DNA of 64,000 bases from Corydoras sp. C115. Its lineage: Eukaryota; Chordata; Actinopteri; Siluriformes; Callichthyidae. Under the pieces are notes generated by a model that saw nothing but the letters and a program-made list of their open reading frames with translations, was not told the DNA's origin and searched no databases. Of the stretch, positions 1 to 14,975 are shown in pieces (positions within the stretch are counted from its first letter, which is position 1; the number at the start of each line of letters is the position of its first letter). The stretch lies in NCBI GenBank assembly GCA_019802505.1, contig JAFMOC010000159.1, forward strand, positions 1,089,501-1,153,500, read 5' to 3'. The translations under genes and the position numbers were made by a program.

Positions 1-4
1 TGTA

Positions 5-345
5 GGGTGGCACGGTGGCTTAGTGGTTAGCACGTTCGCCTCTCAGCACTAGGGATTCCCGGTTCGAATCCCCATCTGGGTGGAGTTTCCATGTTCTCCA
101 TGCGTCCGCGTGGGTTTCCTCCGTGTTCTCCGGTTTCCTCCCACAGTCCAAAAACATGGATCAAGTCAATTGGATTCTCAAAATTGTCTGTGTGAGTGAG
201 TGTGTGCCCAGCGATGGATTGGCACCCTGTCCTGGGTGTATCTGCCCAGTGCCCGAGACGTTCTCCCCTGAATGGGCATGGGGAACCCCACCGCGGCCCT
301 AATAGAGGATAAAGCGGGAGATAATGAAAGAATGAATGAATGAAT
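5..345 (+). mobile_element. V-SINE (DANA/HE1 type), full length
   Basis: This is the reference description for the family. A tRNA-like head has a pol III A box (TGGCTTAGTGGTTAGCACG) and B box (GGTTCGAATCC). Next come the conserved V-SINE core with TTTCCTCC..GGTTTCCTCCCACAGTCC, an AATTG/CCCAGCGATGGATTGG body, and a tail ending GAGGATAAAGCGGGAGATAA plus (TGAA)n. It is transcribed by RNA polymerase III and moved by LINE machinery. This copy lies beyond the 3' end of sra1. Confidence 0.9.
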
Positions 346-630
346 AAAATATGTATGCATATAAATACACACACCACACAGAGTCATCTGTTTTATACTT
401 TATAGTCATTGATGCCACTGCAGAGGTAGGTCTTGCCAAGATAATATTGAAAACAAACAAACGAATTAGTTGTTTTACCGCTTCAATGTCATGAAGGAGG
501 AAATTGCTTGCACCGGTAAAAGTCAGCAGCTAGAATATAACCAGTCCAGGATTTAAATGGGATATTAATAAATATGTCAACATTGCTAAACCTGCAAAAT
601 AAATCAGAGTATAAAAAATATTTTTATAAG

Positions 631-872
631 ATCCATCAATCCATTATTTTTCACTTAATCCTCTACTGTGGTCGTGGAGGGGGTTCCCCATGCCAATCCA
701 GGGGAGAACATTTCAGGCGCTGGGCAGATACACCCAGGACAGGATGCCAATATATCACTGGACACACACTCACTCACACAGACACACTCTATATGGGGCA
801 ATTTGGAGCATTCAATTTACCTTGATCCATGTTTTTGGACTTTGGGAGGAAACCAGAGAACCCGGAGGTCTT
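631..872 (-). mobile_element. V-SINE, 5'-truncated
   Basis: The tail and body are present on the minus strand; the tRNA head is missing beyond about 872. Moderately diverged from the copy at 5-345. Confidence 0.85.
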
Positions 873-1206
873 CATTAACACAAATGATTTACTTAATTAC
901 CATAATGAAAAACTAGTTTAAAGTGAATTTAATATAAAACAGGTGAGCTGGAACAGAGTTCCAACAAGTTGCAAATATTTCACAATTAAGATGTTTATAA
1001 TTGGAAGAAAACCAAACGATGATGGCTGTAGTTTAAGCAAAACTTTTGGCCTGATTATTACATTTTTAAATCCTATTTTTTATGTTTACTAAAATATTAT
1101 GTCTACTAAAATGTCATTTATAAAAAGAAGTAACCGTATAAGCTTTTTAATGGGTGATACAAATGTCTTGGGGACATTTACATTACATTACATACTGGAT
1201 TTATTC

Positions 1207-1535
1207 AGGCAACACAGTGTGTGCTTAACATGTCTGCCTCTCAGTGCTGGTGTTTCTGGTTAAAATTCCAATCTGGGTTTCCATATCTGCTTGGGTTTCT
1301 TCTGGGTTCTCCAGTTTCCTCACACAATCCAAAAACATGGATTCAAGGAAAGATTGTCTGCTCTAAATGCCCTCTATATAGTCAGCATGTGTGTGTGTCT
1401 GTGTAAGTGTGTGCCCAGTGATAGACATTTAGTCATTTAGCAGACGCCCTGTCCTGGGTGCATCTAGCCCAAAATGTTCTCCCCTGGATGACTAAGTGAC
1501 CCTAGTAGAGGATTAAGCAGAAGTTAAAAAATGAA
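1207..1535 (+). mobile_element. V-SINE, old, with L2-tail SINE patch
   Basis: Head and core are recognisable but diverged. At about 1427-1447 it contains GACATTTAGTCATTTAGCAG, the complement of the other SINE family's tail, inserted where the body should be continuous. Confidence 0.75.
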
Positions 1536-1620
1536 TGTTTTTATATCAGTGACATTAAATATTGTAATTGAATGCAATATAGCAAGAGTGGATATGCAAT
1601 ATGTAAACATTATGTAGACA

Positions 1621-1973
1621 ATTCATTCATTCATTCATTATATCTCACTCTTTATCCTCTATTAGGGTCGCGGTGGGGTTCCCCACGCCCATCCAGGGGA
1701 GAACGTCTCGGGCGCTGGGCAGACAGACCCAGGACAGGGCGCCAATCCATCGCTGGGCACACACTCACTCACACAGAACACTCTATATGGGGCAATTTTG
1801 AGAATTCAATTGACTTGATCCATGTTTTTGGACTGGGGGAGGAAACCGGAGAACCCGGAGGAAACCCACACGGACACGGGGAGAACATGGAAACTCCACC
1901 CAGATGGGGATTCGAACCGGGAATCCCTAGCGCTGAGAGGCGAACGTGCTAACCACTAAGCCACTTTGCCGCA
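1621..1973 (-). mobile_element. V-SINE, full length
   Basis: Complete from (ATTC)n tail to tRNA head. ATGTAGACAATTC before it and ATGTGGACAATTC after it form a near-perfect target duplication, showing true retroposition. Confidence 0.9.
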
Positions 1974-2577
1974 TGTGGACAATTCCATCCATCCATTATC
2001 TTCCTCTTCATATAAAAATATGTAGATATGTAATCAAAATCATGTAATCAAAAAAAATATATCTAATTACATGATTTTATTTGCACAATAATGTTTATCA
2101 TGGGGTGGAGGGGAATGAGGACCGAAGACAGGAGTTTACAAGCTCAGGAGCTGGCTTTATTAACACACTTTATATAGTACATTTAAAAGTCTATTGTGTT
2201 GGCGATAGAGCTGCCATGCTGTCGCATCCTGCAGCTTGTTGCCAGATCTTTCTCCCCGAGGCCTGTGACATGCCTGCTTATAAAGGCACATCTCCCTGTT
2301 CAACGCAGAGCGATGCCACAATGATATTCATTTACATTTCATTTATTGTACAAATCTGATTTAGTACACTTGACTTTTTTTTTAATGATTACCATTTGAA
2401 TTGTGATGGTTTAACCATTTTACTATAATAATAATAATAATAATAATAATCATAATCATAATAATAATTAGAATAAAGTATAGCAGTTGCCAGTAGGACT
2501 TCTGGTTTTACAGTAATTCTGAAACACTTCTCCAAAAAGTGTGTCTGCTAATCTCCATGGCTGGGCAATTTGAGTTG

Positions 2578-5500
2578 TCATTCCTTTTGAAGAAGATCTG
2601 GATTCAGGTTGCGAGTTTCAGAAATAAGACGTTTGACGCCCACCATCCATTGACTCACTTCATTTATGTAGTCCACCATCAGGGATCTGTGAATTTCATC
2701 TGCTTTGTCCCAATTTTTATTGCTCAGTTCTGTAATAAAAAAATAAAACAGCAGGCACCAATAAAATATCAATGAAACCGCAAGCAGAAGCTTGAGTTGC
2801 AAACTTGATGCATATAAAATTAATAATATTAAACTTAATCATTATATTACTGTTGATTAAAAACAGGGCAGCACGGCGGCTTAGTGGTTAGCATGTTTAT
2901 CAGTGCTGGCAATTCAGGTTTGAATCCTAATCTGGGAGTTTCCGTGTTCTCCCTGTGTCTGCATGGGTTTCCTCAGGGTTTTCTGGTTTATTCCCACAGT
3001 CCAAAAACACAGTAAATTAAATGGTCTAAATTGCCCCTAATAGTGAGTGTGTCTGTTTGAGTGATTGTGCCCAGCGATAGATTGACATTCTCCCCTGGAT
3101 GGGCACCCACAGCACCCCGCAACCCTAGTAGAGGATAAGGTGGAAGATAATGAATTAATGACTAAATAAATGAGGAACAATGTGCAACACCAGGGATCCT
3201 TTTTAGTTCATACTTTACAGGTGCTCACAATAGCACCTTCAGTTACATTTACATTTATCATTTAGCTGATGTTTTCATCCAAAGCGAATTTCAAATGAGA
3301 ACCATACAAATCAGTAGTTAAATAAAATAAGCTACACTGTTCATTATTCTGTCTTATTACCCCCACTTTAAAAAAAATTACATCAGATGTTTGTGAAAGA
3401 GATATGTTCAGTTGTTTCTTAAAGATGGGAAGTGAGAGTTGGGAAGATCATTCCACCATTTTGCAGTGGTAAACCTCGGTGAGGTGAAATCACCAGGTGA
3501 CAATCATCACTGGGGCTTAGGGAATAAGTTGGAGTGTATTTTATACACTTATAAAATACAGAGTGATGGTGAGAGGGGACAGGTCCAGAAATGGTCCTGT
3601 AGGCCAGAGGTAGTGCCTTGTACTGAATGCGAGCAGCTACAGGAAGCCAATGAAGAGAAATGAGAAGTGGAGTGGAGGAGAAGAGGACATGAGAAGTGGA
3701 GTTCGCTTGGGCTGGTTGAACACAAGTCGAGTTGCAGATAGGCAGCTTATTATTCATTACCATATAAAAATGAATTATGAAAGATCGAAAAGGTTTACCA
3801 CTAGAATTCCAGGTAAAAAGAAGTTTTAATGAGCCAAAATATTAATTAATTCAAAGAAATGCAAAAATCCAAAGAAATTGTTCACCTTGAGAAAGACTTT
3901 GAATTCTGTTTTTGACTGGAATTGAGAGCTTTCCGTTTGTCCACATGTCTTCAAATATCTTCAACCTTCTCTCCACATCATCACAAACCTGTTTCTGTGC
4001 AAGGAAAGTCAGGCAAAGATGTTACTCATTAATTCCCATCAAACCTACTTTACTAACCTGTTTAATACAACAAAAACACAGCCAAAGACTTTCTATTACT
4101 TAAAAAATTAGCATTGGGTGATTTTCAACATTGTTCTTGTGCATTGTTAAGACAGCTTCTTGTAATTGTTTTATAATAAAGCAATAAGGCACTAGAGGGC
4201 CTGCATTATTGTGAATCATTCCCGTGATTTATTCAAGATACAGCACAAGGTTGAGTGCGTTATTGCGTTTATAAAACGGTTAAATACACACTAAGGTTTG
4301 TTTTATGAATGCGTTTATTGAAAGCAAAATCATTAATAATTTGGTCTAATTTGTATTATAAAACTGGTAGTCCCGGTCCTTAAATCCGATTGACTGAGCC
4401 GTCTGTCGAGCCATGACATTGATGACAATAATGCACATTTCTCACCGCTTCATGTTTGTATCATGAAGGTTGAAATACAACACATTATTTTCCTCATATT
4501 TTTTATAAATGTGTTCTGTGATTTGGCCACTAGATCACAGTATTTGATTGTTATAGAGACCAGAAATCTGTTACTCAGCTATAAGCGTTCACTTTAAAAA
4601 ACAGTCTAGATTACATCGTGGAAGACCAGTTTATTAGTTATTAAACATTTATTAGTTTATTAATTTTAACAAACACATTTATGACTTAAACCTTATTTTT
4701 TTTTTGTTTGTAAATCACAGGAAAGAGGTGTAATTGTACTAATAACACCTCTTGCCTGTAATTTATTCACAATAATGCATGTCCTCTCATGCTTTTTTGC
4801 TTTATCAAACCACTGTTGGAAGAATCTTTTTTAAAAAGGTTTTTAAAAAACCCTCCCCCCTCACCAAAAATAAAAAATCACATTTCCACTTTGTGAATTG
4901 TTTTTCTTGCCCATGACATACAGTAAGAAGACATCAAATTATGACAGTTCTGTAAATATTCATGTTTCATACTTAAATATTCAATAAGAATACCCACGTC
5001 CTATTAAAGTCATTAATGTTCACAAACATTTTAAATGCCTTTGAATCAGTGATTCTGTAAATAAATTGGAATATTGCTTTTTTTTTTTTTTTTTGTTTTA
5101 CACATAGAAGTAAATTTCAGAGTGTAGGTGTAGGATTATGCCTACACTGGGTAAATGTCTGGAAAATACAAGCAGTTAAATATTGCTGGTTCAAGTTGTT
5201 ATATATTGTTGGAATTTGGAGTTTTCTCAAATGTATTAAAATGTCAATGCACTGAATGGTTAGCTACTATTACACAGAATAAAAATATGTTTTATAATAG
5301 GAAAAGTTTACACCTAAAAATAATTAATAAAATGACTAAAAGATGATGTAACATTTATGTAGTAATATTATAATGCAGTTTTTAAATGAAGCAATAAGGC
5401 TGTGCATTATTGTGAATAAATCACGGGAAAGGGGTGTTATTAGGTACGACGTGTAGCGGAGTACAGTTACACCTCTTTCCTATTATTCATTCAAAATAAT

Positions 5501-8500
5501 ACACAACCTTGAGTGCCTTATTGCTTTTATAAAAAGGTTACAAACACACAAACAAAATTATTGAAAGCATTAATGTTAATAAGCTGGTCTTTCGGTTTTT
5601 AAAATTGACTTTAATTGCTGAGTCCTGGTTTCAGGACTCAGCAATTAGGTTAACAATTAGGAAACTAGGTTTCTAGTTTCAAATTCAAATGAAAATCTAG
5701 TGACCAAATTACAGAACACACTTTAGAAAATACATTGGGGAAAAAATGTATTGTACATCACGAATTGATACAATTGTGAAGAGTTATTGTCAATAATGGC
5801 ACGCCTGGACAAACTGCTCAGCCAATTAGATTTATACCCGTTTTATTATAAAAATAGTGTACTGTAAAAATAGTGTACTTAGCACCTAAAACTGCAATAT
5901 TTTGGCTATATATAAAAACTGTTTTGATTGTGATTAATATTTCGATAGCACCGAAGAAAAACTAGAAAAGAAAAAAGACAAGTGACGAAAGAAAGTCAAA
6001 TATTCAATAAGAATACCCCCATCCTGTTCTGTCCAGTCACAGAGAATCCTGGGAGTAATCACTATGGTATATGGTAAATTTAAACTGCAAAAACATTAAA
6101 TAGGTGAAGCCTTTTTTTTCTTTCAAAATTAGTGACCTAAGAGTATAATTAAAAAAAAAAAGAACGTGTCCCGTAAGACCCACTGCCACCTATAGCAAAT
6201 TTATTTGTGTCTGAGTTGCAGGAGAAACTACCTATTAAGCAGGTTTCATGTCTGTACAAATTACAATCATTTTTAGGGAATAATAATAAGGGATAACAAT
6301 AGAGGAAAAAGCTTAAAATATCATAATAGGATATGAAAAATTTCAACACTTTTTGCATTTTGTATGTAGGTAAAGAATTCATTAAAGTATATAGTAAAAT
6401 ATAATAGATGTGTTTTGTAAGAAAAGAAAGTTTATGACCAAGCTACATTTGAAACACCAAAAAAATCCTTCTATGAATTCATTAGATAACACATTTACGT
6501 AAATGAGATGTGCGATAACAATGATGTCACAATGACCTTGAGCTTTCGCAAGCGATGACTGATCTGTTCATCCTTGAGAAAAAGTGACCATTTTTTGTCA
6601 AATCTGAAGAAAGTCTTAAAACAATCCTGTGTTACTGAACCCATGAAATTAAAATGGGTGTAAACGCTCTGCAATCTTGAAATTTTCCACAGAAATTTTT
6701 TTTTCAGTTCCTAAGACCATGTACTGTAAATATTTCACCTGTCACCTTTCAAAATGTTCTTCAAATACCCCTATTAGAACAATTAGACACCTAAGGTAAC
6801 AACAAGGACAGTGATCCTGATCTTTGACCTAAAACGAGTCATTTAATCTGTACAACTATCTGAACACTAATGACAAATGTGAGGATAATTTCTCAATGTG
6901 TTCCAGAGATATTATTTTTACAATTACACCTATAGGTGAGATATGACTGACTTTTGACCACCAATATCTAATCAGTTAATTCTTAAGTCAAGATAAACAC
7001 TTTTTTGTATTCGAAGAAATCCCTTTAAGGATTTTTTTTTTTTAAATACGGCATTTTTTTAATGTAAAAGATTTGAGATAACCGTAAGCTGATTGGTAAT
7101 GAGCTTTTGTACTAAAAGAAAATTTGAACAATACCTGAAGGTAGTTCTTTAAGACATTCTTGAAATATTGTAAATAGACCACAAACCAAAAGCAGTGCCT
7201 CCTGCCATGATAGGGGTCGGGGTTGTCATAAAACTTAACTATTGAAAAGTCATAATTATTTACAACTTTCATGTTTCAACATGAGAAAAAACCTTTACTT
7301 TAGTAAAGGTTAAAACCTTTAGTGTTTATACATGTACATACCACTGAGTTGATATTTAGAAATATGGCCAGAATTGCTTGCCTTAACTGATCATCTCAAA
7401 AATAAGTATATGACTAATCAAGAATGAATCAACAGAACAGTCAAGAGAACATGGACCACAAAAATGACCACTTGTAACTGAAGTCAATAGGGAAAAACCC
7501 CACCTTCAATTGTTTGGAAAATCTTTGAAAAGGTAATAAACTGGTGAATTGGTGAATTCACTTGTACATTTATCTAAGGGAAAAGGGCAAAATAAAATAT
7601 TTTTAAATGTTAATTACAGGCCGCGGCACGGTGGCTTAGTGGTTTAGCACGTTCTCCTCTCAGCGCTAGGGATTCCCGGTTCGAATCCCCATCTGGGTGG
7701 AGTTTCCTCCGGGTTCTTCGGTTTCCTCCCACAGTCCAAAAACATGGATCAAGTCAATTGAATTCTCAAAATTGCCCCATATAGAGTGTATGTGTGCGTG
7801 TCTGTGTGAGTGAGTGTGTGCCCAGCGATGGATTGGCACCCTGTCCTGGGTGTATCTGCCCAGCACCCGAAACGTTCTCCCCTGGATGGGCATGGGGAAC
7901 CCCACCGCAACCCTAATAGAGGATAAAGCGGGAGATAATGAATGAATGAATGAATAATTACAGATCCTTGTACAGACCCATAATTATACAAGTCAGCATT
8001 TCGTTGACTTGTACCTGTACAGAGCAATGCCAATAAAGTTGAATCAATAAACTCAGCATATCATTACCTTTACAGTCTGTCGGCAGGCAGTTAATGCCCA
8101 ATAAAGTGGAGCTTGAACATCACTGAGGTTTGGCTCACTGCCCAGTTGCACAGAGGGGTCAGACTGGATCTTTGAAGAGCATGTGTGTGAATCTTTTCCG
8201 GATGAGATATGGCTCTTTGGGAGTGGGGTAAAACCAGCCACCGGAGGCATCAGATTACTTTGAATACCTGAATTAATAACCGGAGGGGGAGGCAATCCAG
8301 ATCCAGCCTCTGCACACAAAATATAACATAACATAAGATAATGTACAAAATGTAAATCAGTCAACGGCTTTCACATACTTCCTGCAAACTATTTCTACGT
8401 AGATTTATCTGACGTACAAACAAGGAGTTTAAATAGCTAGGAAGAACTAAATCTAACTCAAAAATCTTACTTTGTCATTTGAAAAGAATAATAATCCAAT

Positions 8501-11500
8501 ATTAAAAATTGAGTAGAGAAAGTGTGTAAACTTCAACTTTCGGGTCCTGCTGGTGTGATCACTTTCTACAGCAATAAGTATAACAGTTTACAGTTTTGTC
8601 ATTGTTCAAAATTTGTGACAACTAGGGGTGTATTCAACTAAAGATTTTCATAGTCGAATCTGATTCGTCAGATTTTCCCTATAGTCGACTGATAGTCGAA
8701 TCAGTTAAAATTTCACCACAAGATGGCGCTATAAGCATAGTTTTTAAAAAACAATTTTTTTTATATTTTACTTGTTTTTCTAACAAAAGAAAACCTTTTT
8801 TTTGTTTTTTTTTTTTTTTTCTAGAAATTCGGATGATTTTATTTGACAAAAGGCTATATATATAACGAAAACAAAGACATTTCATGTAAAAACTAATGCT
8901 TAGCAGCAGCCATGGGCGCCCCCATGTGGTCAAAATGGTACATTCGACTATGAGGTTCATAGTCGACTACGGTTCTCCGAATCGAATCGTCGAATCAGCG
9001 AATATTGCAGCTCACCCCTAGTGACAACCAATCAAATTATCATCGCACAAAAGAGTAATTTACTTATGACTTATTCCTTCCACTGGACTGTTTATTGAAC
9101 TCCCATTTATGTGTGTTGTGCATTTGCATGATATTGTATTTTGTAATAAAAAAAGGCATGGGAGAGCGGCACGGTGGCTTAGTGGTTAGCACGTTCTCCT
9201 CTCAGCGCTAGGGATCGAATCCCTGTTCGAATTCCCGGTTCGAATCCCTATCTGGGTGGAGTTTCCATGTTCTCTCCGTGTCTGCGTGGGTTTCCTCCGG
9301 GTTCTCCGGTTTCCTCCCACAGTCCAAAAACATGGATCAAAGTGAATTGAATTCTCAAAATTGCCCCAAATAGAGAGTGTCTGTGTGAGTGAGTGTGTGC
9401 CCAGCGATGGATTGGCGCCCTGTCCTGGGTCTATCTGCCCAGCGCCCGAAACGTTCTCCCCTGGATGGGCATGGGGAACCCCACCGCGACCCTAATAGAG
9501 GATAAAGCGGGAGATAATGAATGAATGAATGAAAAAGGCATGAGAGGGTCTGCATTATTGTGAATAATGGTGAATAATTATTGTGAATAATTGTTTGGCT
9601 CGACTTGTGACAGTTACAAAACCACTGTAATAAAAAAACATGGTTTAATTTATAGGTGTGTTTATTTAAAATCAAAATAATTAATTAACTGGTCTTCTGC
9701 TATGTAATTTTTAAAGTGAACAATGATTGTTAAGCAGCAGAATAATGACTTGAAAATAATGGAATAATGACTTGGCTCATCTGAAAAATGTCTCTCTGTT
9801 TATATTGATTTGTATTTCCATTAATGGAAATGATAAAAAATAATGTGGTACCACGTTCCACTTTATGTGGTACTTTATACTCATGTATACAAAGTCTTTT
9901 ATAATGGAGAGGAGGCAATTTTTAAAATGAATAGGTCTGGTGATCACTTTATTAAATGTTTTGTTTAACTAGTGAAGTACAATTACAAATAAACTAAAAT
10001 CTAAAAAAAATAAACCATAGCAATCAGAAGAGAAATGTGATGGCTGGTACTTACCATGGCCTGTTATCTGTGGTGGTGGCAACCTCTTGTTTAAAATATT
10101 TTGTTTTGGAGCACCTGTACTAGTCTGTGAATTATATGAAAATTGTGGTGGGTCGTTCCATCCGCGTTCCTGATTTCCTGTCAAATATCAAGAAAAGGCT
10201 ACATTTAGTATTATATGTTTTAATAATAGTATTATATTCATTCATTAATTATCTCCCACTTTTATCCTTTATTAGGGTCGCGGTGGGGTTCCCCATGCCC
10301 ATCCAGGGGAGAACGTCTCGGGCGCTGGGCAGATAGACCCAGGACAGGGCGCCAATCCATCGCTGGGCACACACTCACTCACACAGACACACTCTATATG
10401 GGGCAATTTTGAGAATTCAATCGACTTGATCCATGTTTTTGGATTGTGGGAGGAAACGGGAGAACCCAGAGGAAACCCACGCAGACACGGGGAGAACATG
10501 GAAACTCCACCCAGATGGGGATTCGAACCGGGAATCCCTAGCGCTGAGAGGCGAACATGCTAACCACTAAGCCACCGTGCCGCCAATAGTATGTTTTACT
10601 AAATGTAATAAAATACATTTAGTATTTTATGTTTTAATATCCATCCATCCATCAACCAACACTTATCTGGGTCCAGGTCACAGAGGCAGGAACCTAAGCA
10701 AAGACGTCCAAACATCCCCATCCCCATCCCCAGCTATTTCTTACAGCGAGTCAGGAGGCACAGCAGGTAAAACATGCCCGGAACACCGCACCAGGGAGGT
10801 GTCCAGGAAGCATCTGTACCACATGCCCAAACCATCTCAGTCAGCTTCTCTCGATGTGGAGGAGCAGTGGCTGTACTCCGAGCCCCTCCCGTATAACCAA
10901 ACTCTTTACCCTATCTCTAAGGAAAAGCCCGGTCACTCTGCGGAAAAAATTCTTTTTGGCAACTTGTATGAATGAATCTCATTCTTTAGGTCACTACTCA
11001 AAGTTCGTGGCCACAGGTAGGAACGTAGAATGATAGTAAATTTAGAGTTTTGCCTTCTGGCTCAGCTACCGCTTTACCACAACAGACCGAAGCAAAGCCC
11101 ACATCACTGCAGATTCATCGGTCAACCCCCAACTCTCATGAACAAAATGCCACTTCAGGCAGAATCTCATCTCCAACCGGGAGAGACCTTTTTATAATTA
11201 TATTCATCCATCCATTATCTTCTGCTTTATCCTCTACTAGGATCGTGGGGGGCTTCCCCATGCCCATCCAGGGGAGAACGCTTCGGGCGCTGGGCAGATA
11301 TACCTAGCACAGGGTGCCAATCTATCACTGGGCACTCACACAGACACACTCTATATGGGGCAATTTAGAGAATTCAATTGACCTTGATCCATGTTTTTGG
11401 ACTGTGGGAGGAAACCAGTGAACCTGGAGGAAACCCACGCAGACAATCTATCGCTGGGCACACATTCACTCACACAGACATACACATTCTATATGGGGCA

Positions 11501-14500
11501 ATTTGGAGAACTCAATTGACTTGATCCATGTTTTTGGACTGTGGGAGGAAACCAGTGAACCCGGAGGAAACCCACGCAGACAATCAATCGCTGGGCACAC
11601 ACTCACTCACACAGACATACACACTCTATATGGGGCAATTTTGAGAATTCAATTGACTTGATCCATGTTTTTGGACTGTGGGAGGAAACCGGAGACCCAG
11701 GAGGAAACCAACACGAACACGGGGAGAACATGGAAACTCCACCCAGATAGGGATTCGGGAATCCCTAGCGCTGAGAGGAGAACGTGCTAACCACTAAGTC
11801 ACACTGTCGCCCTAAAATAATATCTACATATTAAATTCATTTCAAGTTAAATAAATGTTGGGTGAGGCAAAAACTAAAAATTGGACATTGAGAGTTTTAA
11901 TATCAAGATTTGAATGGCTTGAAAGAAGGTATGATCTTTAGACCTGAACAAGCCAAAGACACTATTTAAATACAGCCAATTTGGTGGGTATGTTTCTACA
12001 ATGGCGTTAAAAGTATACAGAGAGTGTTTGAGGAAAAACATCCAGTAAAAGAAAATGAAGGTAGATAAAAGGTCTGAGGAAGATGCAAAGAACTGTTCTG
12101 ACCAGCATCGCACACAACTCTGACTAAAAGAAATGAAAACTTCTCATTCCTTTGTATGATTGGACTACAACAGCAATTGATCAGTATAATTGCCTTTCTC
12201 TAAGAAAGAGAATGACTAGATTTCCGCAAAAACCACTTGGGACCTTTACCCCTGAACCACAAAAGAATGGCACTTGCTCAGATACATGCAGATTAGAACA
12301 CACAGCATAAAGTGATGAAATCACATGTCAAGTGTTGCTGATAATTGTGGAGTAATGTGGCGTTCACCACTGCAAAATGGTGGAACGACCTTCCCAACTC
12401 TGTCCGTAAGGCAGAATCTCTAAACAGTTTTAAGAAACTACTTAAGACGCATCTATTTACCAAATACCTGTTATAAAAAAAAAAAAAAAAAAGGGGGGGG
12501 GGGGGGCGCAGCTTCGAATAACAAACAGGTTGATGAACTTACAGTATAGTTGGTTTTCTCCATGGCTTCTGACTTGTGGTGTTCTCATTTGTAAGTCGCT
12601 TTGGATAAAAGCGTCTGCTAAATGACTAAATGTAAATGTAAATGTAAATGTAATGGTTCCTGGGTCCTTCCACCTTGGAGAGGCATTTGGAAAGTAAGGG
12701 GTTAACTAAGCATCTCTTCATGGCAATTATACTATAGCAAAACACTATTATCAGCACATTGATACATGCCACAATTTTTTTTCAGATGAGAGCCTTTTAT
12801 AAATTCATTCATTCATTCATTCATTATCTCCCACTTTATTCTCTATTAGGGTCGCGGTGGGGTTCCCCATGCCCATCCAGGAGAGAACGTCCCGGGCGCT
12901 GGGCAGACAGACCCAGGACAGGGCACCAATCCATCGCTGGGCACACACTCACTCACACAATTACACTCTATATGGGGCAATTTTGAGAATTCAATTGACT
13001 TGATCCATGTTTTTGGACTGTGGGAGGAAACCGGAGAACCCAGAGGAAACCCACGCAGACACGGGGAGAACGTGGAAACTCCACCCAGATGGGGATTCGA
13101 ACCGGGAATCCCTAGTGCTGAGAGGCGAACGTGCTAACTAGGGGTGAGCTGCAATATTCGCTGATTCGACGATTCGATTCGGAGAACCGTAGTCGACTAT
13201 GAACCTCATAGTCGAATGTACCATTTTGACCACATGGGGGTGCCCATGGCTGCTGCTAAGCATTAGTTTTTACATGAAATGTCTTTGTTTTCGTTATATA
13301 TATAGCCTTTTGTCAAATAAAATCATCCTAATTTCTGTTAATATTTTTTAAATGATGTGTGCGTTTTAACAATAGGCTACACATTAATAAAGCTCCCTCT
13401 GCAGTTAGTTGCACATTCCAAATGTAAGTAAAATATTAAAAAAATCTTTTTTTTAAAAACCATGCTTATAGCGCCATCTTGTGGTGAAATTTTAACTGAT
13501 TCGACTATCAGTCGACTATAGGGAAAATCTGACGAATCAGATTCGACTATGAAAATCCTTAGTTGAAGACATCCCTAGTGCTAACCACTAAGCCACCGTG
13601 CCGCCCTCCTTTTATAAATTGTTTATTAATATGTGTATGTTTTAGTTAAAATGAAATCTAAAAAAAAAAATATTTTTAAAATGTATTTCAAAAAAATTAT
13701 AATATTTCAAATAAAGTCATATGTGCGTCAGTTCTTTTTTTAAGCTCATTTGTGAAGGTCATGAGAATGTTTGCTTGGTGTAGTATGGACTCATTGTTGA
13801 ACTAATAAGAATTTTAGTATACATTGTTTTGGCTTACAAACTTTTATGTTTATGTTTGTGTTAATTAGTTATATATGTAATGTGGGGCGGCACGGTGGTT
13901 TAGTGGTCAGCACGTTCTCCTCTCAGCACTAGGGATTCCCTGTTCGAATCCCCATCTGGTTGGAGTTTCCATGTTCTCCCCGTGTCCGCGTGGGTTTCCT
14001 CCGGGTTCTCCGGTTTCCTCCCACAGTCCAAAAACATGGATCAAGTCAATTGAGTTCTCCAAAGTTGCCCCATATAGAGAGTGTCTGTGTGAGTGAGTGT
14101 GTGCCCAGCGATGGATTGGCGCCCTGTCCTGGGTCTATCTGCCCAGCGCCCGAAACGTTCTCCCCTGGATGGGCATAGAGAACCCCCCCCCCCCCCATCT
14201 GGGTGGAGTTTCCATGTTCTCCCCGTGTCTGCGTGGGTTTCCTCCGGGTTCTCCGGTTTCCTCCCACAGTCCAAAAACATGGATCAAGTCAATTGAGTTC
14301 TCCAAAATTGCCCCATATAGAGAGTGTCTATGTGAGTGAGTGTGTGCCCAGCGATGGATTGGCACCCTGTCCTGGGTCTATCTGCCCATCACCCAAAACG
14401 TTCTCCCTTGGATGGACATGGAGAACCCCCCCCCCAACGACCCTAATAGAGGATAAAGCTGAAGATAATGGATGGATGTAATGTGGGAGGTTGAGCAGAA

Positions 14501-14939
14501 GGGGGGGTTCCACATGCCTATTATGCCCATATGCCAAATACTAACACGCACGCATAAATACTATATGAGGGCAATACAGGGCTCCAACAAGATTGGGATT
14601 ATATACATTCATTCATTATCTCCCGCTTTATCCTCTATTAGGGTCACGGTGGGGTTCCCCATGCCCATCCAGGGGAGAACGTCTCGGGCGCTGGGCAGAC
14701 ACACCCAGGACAGGGCGCCAATCCATCACTGGGCACACACTCACTCACACAGACACACTCTATATGGGGCAATTTGGAGAACTCAATTGACTTGATCCAT
14801 GTTTTTGGACTGTGGGAGGAAACCGGAGAACCCGGAGGAAACCCACGCAGACACAGGGAGAACACGGAAACTCCACCCAGATGGGGATTCGAACCGGGAA
14901 TCCCTAGTGCTGAGAGGAGAACGTGCTAACCACTAAGCC

Positions 14940-14975
<36 letters not shown>

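Noticed and set aside
5..75. tRNA genes at SINE heads
   Set aside because: A and B boxes are present, but there is no cloverleaf with a proper anticodon and acceptor stem and each is joined to a SINE body.
3439..3763. ORFs on both strands at 3419-3763
   Set aside because: They fall in an interspersed repeat that recurs, degraded, near 42000.
14472..14795. Recurrent ORFs containing [20 protein letters not shown] peptides throughout the window
   Set aside because: They are translations of V-SINE copies, which are noncoding pol III-type elements.
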